Assembly: GCA_964469525.1 (NCBI GenBank)
Contig: CAYXYU010000005.1
Span: 83,382 to 147,381, forward strand
Length of the DNA: 64,000 nucleotides
Source of the DNA: JABDCD01 sp964469525
Lineage (GTDB): Bacteria; Pseudomonadota; Alphaproteobacteria; Rickettsiales; SXRF01
Reading direction: 5' to 3'
Shown: positions 8,663 to 16,800 of the stretch, one piece after another
Numbering within the stretch: position 1 is the first letter of the stretch
How the letters are laid out: every line of letters begins with the position of its first letter
The notes under the pieces: model-generated
Databases searched by the model: none
What the model was told of the DNA's origin: nothing
Seen by the model: only the letters and a program-made list of their open reading frames with translations
Made by a program: the position numbers and the translations under genes

Positions 8663-9520
8663 ATGAAGAAGGACTCCCTCGCGCCTAGAATCCTCATCAC
8701 CAACGACGACGGCATCGCTGCGCCTGGCCTCGCAGTGCTGGAGCGCATCGCGCGCAAGCTGTCGAAGGACGTCTGGGTGGTGTCGCCGGAGCAGGAGCAG
8801 AGCGGCGCCAGCCATTCGCTGACGCTGCATTCCCCGGTGCGGGTGCGCAAGCTCGCTGAGAGGCGTTACGCGGTCAACGGTACGCCGACCGATTGCGTGC
8901 TGCTTGGCATGCAGACCATTATGAAGTCGTCCATTCCGGTGGAGGGAAAGGGCAAGCTGAAGGCACATGCAGGCAACCCGCTCCTGCTCACTCCCGCCCG
9001 CGAGGGCAGGGGCAAGAAAGTTGACCTTGTGCTGTCGGGCGTCAACCGCGGCTCCAATGTCGGCGACGACATCACCTATTCCGGCACGGTAGCGGGCGCC
9101 ATGGAAGGCACCATGCTCGAAGTCCCCTCGATCGCGCTGTCGCAGCAGGGTGAGTACAGCGACCATATCCACTGGGCAACTGCAGAGCGGCATGCGCCGG
9201 GGCTGATCAAAAAGCTGATGCGCGCCGGCTGGCCGAAAAACACGCTGATCAACATCAACTTCCCCGATCGCGCGCCGGACAAAGTGAAAGGCGTCAAAAT
9301 CTGTCCGCAGGGCAAGCGCCTGGTGCGCGTCGCGCTGTCGGAGCGCGTCGATCCCAAGGGGCGGCCCTATTTCTGGATCGGCGGCGAGCGCGAGGACAAG
9401 TCCGACCGCCACGATGTCGATATCGCCTTGCTCGAAAAGGGTTATATCACCGTGACGCCGATCAACATGGACATGACCGATTACCGGACCATGGAAAAAA
9501 TCGGGCAGGAGCTTGCGTAA
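8663..9520 (+). CDS. surE: 5'/3'-nucleotidase SurE with internal extra segment
   Basis: Metal-dependent nucleoside monophosphate phosphatase. The metal motif NDDG (14-17), SGASHSLTL, NGTPTDCVL and the SGVNRGSNVGDD loop are intact. The ATG at 8663 gives the usual start; an earlier GTG at 8645 overlaps the serS stop. Between NGTPTDCVLLGM and VDLVLSGVN there are about 28 additional residues (roughly 90-118) of low-complexity Gly/Lys/Pro sequence (TPAREGRGKK). They look like a decayed copy of the CCCTCTCCCG repeat read in frame. At 285 residues it is longer than the usual 250 or so. serS, surE, pcm and the nlpD-like gene are in the order also known around E. coli surE. Confidence 0.93.
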   Translation: MKKDSLAPRILITNDDGIAAPGLAVLERIARKLSKDVWVVSPEQEQSGASHSLTLHSPVRVRKLAERRYAVNGTPTDCVLLGMQTIMKSSIPVEGKGKLKAHAGNPLLLTPAREGRGKKVDLVLSGVNRGSNVGDDITYSGTVAGAMEGTMLEVPSIALSQQGEYSDHIHWATAERHAPGLIKKLMRAGWPKNTLININFPDRAPDKVKGVKICPQGKRLVRVALSERVDPKGRPYFWIGGEREDKSDRHDVDIALLEKGYITVTPINMDMTDYRTMEKIGQELA

Positions 9521-9578
9521 GCCGGCCCTTAATCCTATCTTAAGAATTCGCCGCTATGACTGAACGCACCGCAAGCAG

Positions 9579-10277
9579 GTGAGCAAAGTGAACCCGAAAA
9601 AAAACGAAAAAGGTTCCTACCACCATACCCCGATTCATCCCGTCGTCGAGGAGGGAGCCTCCAATCGCATCCGCCTGCTGATGAAGCTCCGCACCGGCGG
9701 CATCACCGATACCAATGTGCTGGCCGCCATCGAGAGCGTTCCGCGCGAGAAATTCGTCGAGGAGGCGTTCGCGGAGCATGCCTGGGACGACACGGCGCTG
9801 CCCATCGCTGCCGGCCAGACCATCAGCCAGCCGACCGTGGTGGCGTGGATGACCTGGGCGTTGGAGCTCGAGCCGCGCATGCGCGTGCTGGAGATCGGCA
9901 CCGGCTCGGGCTACCAGACGGCGATCCTCTCCCGGCTGGCCCGCCGTGTCTACACCATCGAGCGCCACCGCGTGCTGCTCCGGCAGGCAGAAGCGCGCTT
10001 CAAGGAGCTGAAGCTGACCAACATCGTCACCAAATGCGGCGACGGGTCGAAAGGGTGGAAGGAGGCGGCGCCGTTCGAGCGCATCATCGTCACCGCCGCC
10101 GCCGGGGAAATCCCTGCCGCGCTGCTCGACCAACTGTCACCCGGCGGGGTGATGGTGGTGCCGGTGGGGAAAAACGTCGCCGACCAGATATTGCTGCGCA
10201 TCCGCAAGGACCAGGACGGCAAAATCACCACCCAGCACCTGATGAACGTCCGCTTCGTGCCGCTGGTGGAGGGATAA
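9579..10277 (+). CDS. pcm: Protein-L-isoaspartate O-methyltransferase
   Basis: Uses S-adenosylmethionine to methylate isoaspartyl residues and start repair of damaged proteins. The SAM-binding motif LEIGTGSGYQTAIL, the VPREKFV segment and the GQTISQPTVVA substrate loop are all clear. The 232-residue frame begins at a GTG; the first 25 or so residues are a Lys/His-rich extension and a start nearer ASNRIRLLMKLR is possible. Placed between surE and the NlpD-like gene, as in many proteobacteria. Confidence 0.94.
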   Translation: MSKVNPKKNEKGSYHHTPIHPVVEEGASNRIRLLMKLRTGGITDTNVLAAIESVPREKFVEEAFAEHAWDDTALPIAAGQTISQPTVVAWMTWALELEPRMRVLEIGTGSGYQTAILSRLARRVYTIERHRVLLRQAEARFKELKLTNIVTKCGDGSKGWKEAAPFERIIVTAAAGEIPAALLDQLSPGGVMVVPVGKNVADQILLRIRKDQDGKITTQHLMNVRFVPLVEG

Positions 10278-10283
10278 TTTTAC

Positions 10284-10353
10284 TTGTCATTCCTGCGGAA
10301 GCAGGAATCTTACTTAACGACCTTAAAGAAGACTCCTGCTTACGTAGGAGTGA
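10284..10353. repeat. Diverged dRS3-like repeat
   Basis: The pair TGTCATTCCTGCGGAAGCAGGA and ACTCCTGCTTACGTAGGAGTGACA (each a small hairpin) lies between pcm and the nlpD-like gene. It can be read in frame with the downstream gene, which creates a false N-terminal extension for that gene. Confidence 0.8.
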
Positions 10354-10457
10354 CAAAAGCATGCTGGGAATTACAGGGATTCCCACTGCTTTTACCCTTT
10401 CTTAAACTTTCCGCGCTATGGCTGGAATATTCAGCACAGAAAAAGAGGGTTCCCGCC

Positions 10458-11339
10458 ATGTTGCCGCGCCGCACCGCCTGCATCAGCCTGATCGCCATGT
10501 TAAGCACCGCCGCCTGCAGTCAGGCTCCGGCGCCGATTGCCATGAAAGGTCAGAATAATTACGGCCGCAGCGGCGAAAGTTACGCGGTCGCCAGCAATGC
10601 CTACATGAGCGGTAATTCCTATTCTTCATTGCAACCTGCTGCGGGCGGCAATGCCATTTACAACGTGCCGCAGGCGACCGTGCAGGCGGCCCCCGCACCG
10701 TCCATCGGCGTCAGCGATCTGCCGCCGCCGCGCAGCCCCGAAGCGATACCGGCGCGCGTCAATCCATGGACGGGTCCCGTCACTAGTAACGCGCCGAAGG
10801 ATGAGTCTTTCAATCTCCGCCCAGCCAGTAAAACGCCGGTGCGCGAGCAGATGGTCTCCGAAGTGGCGCCGGTGAAGGAGCTGCCGGTGGCGCAGCCTGA
10901 CAGCAGCATGGCCGTTCAAAAAGCCGAAGCGCCGAAGACCCGCGTCGATGGTTTTATGTGGCCGACCGCCAGCCGCCGCGTTATCTCCACCTTCGGGCCG
11001 AAGGGCAAGGGCAAGGTCAATGACGGCATCAACATCGCGGCCGGCAACGGCGAGCCGGTCTGGGCCGCCGCCGACGGCGAAGTGGTCTATACCGGCAACG
11101 AGCTGCAGGGCTACGGCAACATGGTGCTGATCAAGCATGCCGGCGGCAAGAGCACCGCCTACGCCCATTTGAGCCAGAGCATCGTCGATAAATACCAGCG
11201 CGTGAAGCAGGGCGATATCATCGGCTATGTCGGTGCCACCGGCAACGCCAAGAAGCCGCAGCTGCATTTTGCCCTCCGTGATGGCAAGGAACCCCTCGAC
11301 CCGCAGAAACACCTGGTGACGAAGGTGGCGGGGTTGTAA
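10458..11339 (+). CDS. nlpD: NlpD-like lipoprotein with degenerate LytM domain
   Basis: Probable outer-membrane or periplasmic lipoprotein that activates cell-wall amidases. The start at 10458 gives a lipoprotein signal with lipobox STAAC (C20). A Pro/Ala-rich linker follows, then a C-terminal LytM/M23 domain (about 165-293). The zinc-site positions are altered: HxxxD-type residues are replaced in NDGINIAAGNG, and only one His remains in QLHFALR. This matches the catalytically dead LytM domain of NlpD/EnvC activators rather than an endopeptidase. The surE-pcm-nlpD order supports the name. No separate LysM motif is obvious. Confidence 0.85.
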   Translation: MLPRRTACISLIAMLSTAACSQAPAPIAMKGQNNYGRSGESYAVASNAYMSGNSYSSLQPAAGGNAIYNVPQATVQAAPAPSIGVSDLPPPRSPEAIPARVNPWTGPVTSNAPKDESFNLRPASKTPVREQMVSEVAPVKELPVAQPDSSMAVQKAEAPKTRVDGFMWPTASRRVISTFGPKGKGKVNDGINIAAGNGEPVWAAADGEVVYTGNELQGYGNMVLIKHAGGKSTAYAHLSQSIVDKYQRVKQGDIIGYVGATGNAKKPQLHFALRDGKEPLDPQKHLVTKVAGL

Positions 11340-12824
11340 TTACCGTTGGATACGCGTAGGGAGATCGGGCGCGGCAGCGACGTTCAGCCCGGAGCCTTTG
11401 CCGCTTTCGCCCGGCATATCACTGTGATCGATTTTGACGCCGCTGGCGGCCAGTAGTTTGCCAAGATTCTTCACCGCGTTGTCCATCCCGCCGATCTGCT
11501 GATGATTGTAATTGAGGCCGGAGCTGGCGAGTGCAGCCTTCATCTCGTTCCCGCTGACTTTTCCGTTTCCATCAAGGTCGAGCGTATCAAGGCTTGAGCG
11601 ATCTTTTCTGACTGCCGTTCTATATTCATCCTTACTTACGATGCCATCATGATTGGCATCCATACCGCGTAGCGCTCGCCCGCCTTCCTCTGCGGATTTT
11701 CCCGTGGGTGGAACGTGAGATTTGGGTTGTTCGATCGGCGACGGGACGGGTGGTGGCTGCATCCTGACAGACGGCGATAAAGGGCGTTCGGGTTCCTGCG
11801 GCGACGGTTCCGGTGGCAGGGCAGGAGGGGCTGGCGGCAAAACGGGCCGTGCCGTTACAACAGGAGGGGAATCGGGCGCTGAAGGAGGTGCATCAGGGAA
11901 AGAGGGAGGAGATGTATAAATAGGTTGTGGCGATGGGGCAATGGTTGCCAGCGCGGTATCCGGGGCGGGCATGGGCATAGGGGGAGGAGCCAGGGATTCC
12001 TGGTACCGCTGATAGGTCGATTGCCAGGCGATTAGGATGTTTTTAGTATCATACTTTCCATCCCCTCCATGGCCACCGTAAGCGCCACCGTCTTCCGTCA
12101 GCGCTGCATGACCCCGATATACGATATCCTCCACCGTGACGCCGTTGATAATACGTTTATAAACGTAGTCCTGTGCCCCTTCCTGCCCAGCCACCGTGCC
12201 TTCGACAATGGCTCCGCTTTTCGTGACGACATATTTGTGCATCCCAATGTCATCCTCGCTGGCCGCATTGCGCCCCTGTTCGGCCACGTTTTCCAGAATT
12301 CCGGAAGAAACGCCTGTCGGAGCAGGGGATGTTACCAGATGATTCTCAATGCCGGCCTCGTGGAGTAATACCGACATGATTGGCGCATAGTGGCGACATA
12401 TGAGACTGTCCTTTTCCATATCGGAGAGCTTTGCTGTGCTGTCCCATAAGACGCCATCGGAGTCTCTTTCCGCTTTGTTGCCGTAGTCGGCTGTCTCATC
12501 GCTGTATTTGCCGTACTCTTCTCCCACACGCTCGATGAGTTCACTGGAAATTTTCCGCTCGCGTTCGATTCCATCCGGTTCGTAAGAAGGAGAGTTCGGA
12601 TTACTATATTTTTTACCGATTTGTTTAGCTTCGCCGCGCAGGCGTTCCAATCGGGAATCTCCTTCGATGGAGAATTCAATGAAGCTGTCGAGCGCGTGCC
12701 CGTTTCCTACCCCGTTATTAGTATGAACTTCACCCGTTTCTGCGACAACGTTGGAGGGGACCGCGTACACGTACGAGTTGATATTGGGAGCCAGATAGCC
12801 TTCGGGCAGTGGTTCTTTACTCAT
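11340..12824 (-). CDS. Unknown protein with transglutaminase-like N-terminus and two EF-hands
   Basis: A 494-residue protein that I do not recognise by name. The N-terminal half carries ICRHYAPIMSVLLHEAGIE and, about 50 residues on, MHKYVVTKSGAIVEGT. This spacing and context recall the Cys-His pair of transglutaminase-like cysteine peptidases; that is inference. The middle (about 285-385) is a Pro-rich linker. The C-terminal part has two EF-hand loops, DANHDGIVSKDE and DLDGNGKVSGNE, with calcium-binding positions filled. There is no signal peptide or membrane helix. Its start faces nothing but a 94-base gap before the sulfotransferase gene, also on the minus strand. It ends next to the nlpD-like stop. 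Confidence 0.6.
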   Translation of the reverse strand: MSKEPLPEGYLAPNINSYVYAVPSNVVAETGEVHTNNGVGNGHALDSFIEFSIEGDSRLERLRGEAKQIGKKYSNPNSPSYEPDGIERERKISSELIERVGEEYGKYSDETADYGNKAERDSDGVLWDSTAKLSDMEKDSLICRHYAPIMSVLLHEAGIENHLVTSPAPTGVSSGILENVAEQGRNAASEDDIGMHKYVVTKSGAIVEGTVAGQEGAQDYVYKRIINGVTVEDIVYRGHAALTEDGGAYGGHGGDGKYDTKNILIAWQSTYQRYQESLAPPPMPMPAPDTALATIAPSPQPIYTSPPSFPDAPPSAPDSPPVVTARPVLPPAPPALPPEPSPQEPERPLSPSVRMQPPPVPSPIEQPKSHVPPTGKSAEEGGRALRGMDANHDGIVSKDEYRTAVRKDRSSLDTLDLDGNGKVSGNEMKAALASSGLNYNHQQIGGMDNAVKNLGKLLAASGVKIDHSDMPGESGKGSGLNVAAAPDLPTRIQR

Positions 12825-12918
12825 AAAATCAACCTAAGTATGAGCCAATTATAGCTAAAACCCGCTTTTATGGGTATGATACTTTAATGAAAATTAATAA
12901 CTGCTATTAAGCCTATGA

Positions 12919-13707
12919 TTAGGCGCTATTTTTTATCATGTGCGCACTGGGATCACTGATCCTCATACTATGATTTTGCACCATCTCCCCCTTCAGCATC
13001 CCCACCAGTTTTTTCTGCGCTTCGGACAAGGTGAACAGCGGCGCGGTGGGCGACCTGGAGCGATATAATGCGGGGTCGATGAAGGCTTCGATCTCACTCC
13101 GCGAAGGCATTGCCAGCCCCTGCACACCGGCCGCTATCAATTCCGCGTACAGCGCTTCGCACGCCTGCAACGGCCGCGCCAGCAGATGTTCATGCGCCAC
13201 ATGCACCCGCGGCATCCCCCGCGTTGCGTTCAATGCACCCACCGCATGATATTCCCACAGCGCCAGGCTGTATTCCGGCGGCAGCTTGCTGCGCGTCTTG
13301 AGCGATAGCGCAATTTCCTGCGGGTCGCGGTAAACCAGCACTGCCACCGGCGCTTTTAGCAGCTTCTTCCAGGCCGGCAGCGTCAGGCACAGGCGGGGGT
13401 CCTTGACGAACCAGGGCTGGTGGTTGTCCAGTTCCATCACCACCTGCCGCATCTGCTCCTGCAATGCCTCTGGCACCTTATCTGCCGCGTCGAACCGCCA
13501 CCCTGCCATCTTCCACCACTCGCAGCCCTGCAGCCGCAGCAGCTGGTTATTGACAGCCATCACGTCGCGGCGCTCCCAATGTCCCCTCGGGTTGTCGGGT
13601 GCGCGCAGGGCCAGCGCCGGGGGCGCGAAATAAACCCCCATCATATTGATTATCCTGGCAGTTGCCGAGGTACCAGAGCGATGCATGCCTAGGACGCAGA
13701 TTTGCAT
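12919..13707 (-). CDS. Sulfotransferase family protein
   Basis: A 262-residue protein with the PAPS-binding P-loop near the N-terminus (CVLGMHRSGTSATARI, residues 4-19) and the 3'-phosphate-binding strand VLVYRDPQEIALSL further on. These are the two hallmarks of sulfotransferases, which move sulfate from PAPS to a hydroxyl or amine. The acceptor is unknown. It is transcribed away from the giant glycosyltransferase/oxygenase gene across a 103-base shared upstream region, so a joint role in modifying a protein or glycan is plausible but unproven. Confidence 0.85.
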   Translation of the reverse strand: MQICVLGMHRSGTSATARIINMMGVYFAPPALALRAPDNPRGHWERRDVMAVNNQLLRLQGCEWWKMAGWRFDAADKVPEALQEQMRQVVMELDNHQPWFVKDPRLCLTLPAWKKLLKAPVAVLVYRDPQEIALSLKTRSKLPPEYSLALWEYHAVGALNATRGMPRVHVAHEHLLARPLQACEALYAELIAAGVQGLAMPSRSEIEAFIDPALYRSRSPTAPLFTLSEAQKKLVGMLKGEMVQNHSMRISDPSAHMIKNSA

Positions 13708-13810
13708 AAGGATTCCGTAAAAAACCTAGAAGCAAAAGCAGGAAAATAATGGTATTATAGATGGTTTTCTAGTAAATAGCATCTCCTCTGCCTGAATTGT
13801 ATTGTGACCT

Positions 13811-16800
13811 ATGGCCCTTATCCAGCCCCTGCCGCGCATTTTCGTCCAGATCGTCAGCTATCGTGACTCGGAATGCCACTGGTCGATCAAGGACATGTTC
13901 GAGAAGGCAGCGCATCCGGAACGCGTTTTTGTAGGATTGTGCTGGCAGTACGATCCCGAGGAGGATCAGGATTGCTTTCCCATCGACTATCCGCGGCCGA
14001 AGCAGGTCCGGCGCGTCGATTTCCACATCCGCGACGCCTTGGGCGCCGGCTGGGCGCGGAACCAGGCGCAGGCGCTGTACCAGGGCGAGGAGTATATTCT
14101 GCAGATCCAGGCCCATATACGCTTCGAGCCAGGCTGGGACGATACGCTGATCGACATGCTGGGGCGCTGCCCGTCGGGAAAACCGGTTTTGAGCGCCTAC
14201 TTGCCGCCCTATATGCCGCCCGATGTGACGCCGGAGGAGCGGCAGCTCTTCCAGACCAACCCGTTGCGCATCCGCATCCGGCGCATGGGGCCGCCGCCCG
14301 ATCCGCAGATACTCCATCTCACCGGCATTCCCGTACCAGCTGGCGACGAGCGGGCCGGGCTCTACCAGAGCCCATTCTGGATCGGCAATTTCATGTTCTG
14401 CCGTCCCGAACTGCTGGACGAGGTGCCCAACGACCCGTATATTTATTTCTTTGGGGAAGAACTGGCCTATTCCTCCCGGCTATTCACCCACGGCTGGGAT
14501 ATTTTCCAGCCCGACCGGGTGGTCATGTACCACCAGTGGGATCGGCGGGGGACGTTTAGCAAGCAGCCTTACCGCCGCCCCGGCATGGATCAGAACCGCC
14601 TGTCGCTGCAGCGTGTGCGCCATCTGCTGGGATTCAGGGCGACCAGGAATCAAGAAGCGCTGGCCGAGATCAAGCGCTACGGGCTGGGCCGGGAGAGGCA
14701 ACTGGAGGATCTGTGGGAATTTGCCGGCATCGACTGGCGCGAACGGACGGTGACACAGGACGCAAGGAAGGGGATCTGGAATATGGCCGCTTTGAAGAAG
14801 GGCAGTAAGAAAACCGCCAAAAAACCTGCGGGCGCAAGAAAGCCCGCGAAAATGGCTGCCGCCTCCCACCTGCCGCGTATTTTCGTGCAGATCGCCAGCT
14901 ATCGCGACCCGGATTGTCAGCACACCGTGAAGGATATGTTCGACAAGGCCGCCCATCCGGAGCGTATCTTCGCCGGCATTTGCTGGCAGTTCCTCAAAGG
15001 CGAGGACAATGCGTTCTTCGAAGTACCGTATCCGCGTCCGGACCAGGTGCGTGTGCATGAAGTCGATGCCCGCAAGAGCAAGGGCGTATGCTGGGCGAGA
15101 GGGCTAACGCAGAAACTGTGGGAGGGCGAGGAATTCACCCTGCAGATCGATTCGCACATGCGCTTCGAGCCGGGCTGGGACGATCTGCTGATCGACATGT
15201 GGAAGCAGTGCGGCAGCGACAAGGCCGTCCTGACCTGCTATCCGCCCGGCTTCACGCCACCGCACGATCTCCAGCGCCAGTGGATCTTCGGCATGGCGGC
15301 CAAGCATTTCGACAAGAACGGTATCCTGCTGATGCACGGCAAACCGGCGTTCGAAGTCGGCAAGAATGAGCCTGAAAGACCGGTTCCGGGAGCATTCGCC
15401 AGTGCCTGCATGTATTTCGGGCCGTCCAGCCTGATCGAAGACGTGCCTTATGATCCATATCTGTATTTCTTCGGTGAGGAAATCTCACTGGCCGTCCGCT
15501 TTTGGACGCATGGCTATGACCTCTATCACCCGAACCGGCTGGTAATCTTCCATGACTGGGATCGTACCCGCCGCGCCACGCATTTTTCCGATCACCGCGA
15601 CTGGGGCAAGCTCAATGCCCTGGCCCAGGCGCGAGTGCGCCATCTGCTCGGCGTCGAGCGCAGCGCTGATCCCGAAGTCACCCGTGAACTGGACACGTAT
15701 GGCCTGGGCAAAGAGCGTACCCTGGCCCAGTACGAGGCCTTCAGCGGCGTCAATTTTGCCGCCAAGAGTATCAGCGAACATGCACTGCAAGGCATATTTA
15801 GCGGTTCAGCCGTATCTTCGCCCAAGTTGGTGGTATCGCACCAGCCTACCGCAAAGGATATGAAATCGCGTATCTTTGTGCAGATCGCCAGCTATCGTGA
15901 CCGGGAGTGCCAGTATACGGTCAAAGACCTGTTCGAAAAGGCCAGCAACCCGGACCGCGTATTTGTTGGCATCTGCTGGCAGTTCGATCCCGAGGAAGAT
16001 AAGGATTGTTTCCAGGTTTCAACCCGGCCCGGTCAGGTACGTATCCTGCCGGTTGACTGGCGCGAGGCGGAAGGCGTGTGCTGGGCGCGTCATCAGGCGC
16101 AGCAGCTCTGGGAAGGCGAGGAGTATTACCTGCAGATCGATTCCCATATGCGCTTCGTTCCCGGCTGGGATGACCTGATGATTGCCGAACTGGCGGCCTG
16201 CGGCGCGCAGAAGCCGGTTATTTCCTGTAGCCCGGCTTCCTACGTGCCGCCGGATGAACTGGAGAAGAGTCCCCGCCCGGCCATCCGGCGCGTGCAGCCT
16301 TTTACACCCGACGGTAATATCCGCGGCAAGGGGGAGTCGCTTGATGTCGAACCTCCCGTGCCGCTCAACGGTGCGTTCATCGCCGCCGGCTACGTGTTCG
16401 CCCGTTCGGATATCATTAGGGAAGTGCCGTACGATCCCTATCTCTACTTCGACCAGGAGGAGATTTCCTATGCGCTACGGCTCTATACCCATGGCTGGGA
16501 TGTATTTTCGGCGCGCAAACAGTTCCTCTACCACTTTTACAACGTGAACCACCGGGACAAAAACAGGCCGCTGCACTGGCGCGACCTGCACAAGGAGGAC
16601 AGCAAGCGCATTGCCTTCCTGCGTGACCGCGGCCTGAAGCGTTTCAATCATCTGACCGGCCATGCGCTGTCCTCCGATCCGGCGGTAATCCAGGAGATGG
16701 GCAAATACTGGCTGGGCCGTGTGCGCACGCTGGAGCAGTTCGAAGAATACTGCGGCATTGACTTCAAGCGCAAGATCGCCGGGGAGAAAGCGCTGCGCTG

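Noticed and set aside
10284..10457. N-terminal extension of the NlpD-like protein
   Set aside because: These codons translate a repeat; the start at 10458 gives a proper lipoprotein signal peptide.
10458..11339. Active M23 endopeptidase
   Set aside because: The zinc-site histidine and aspartate positions are replaced, which fits an NlpD-type activator instead.
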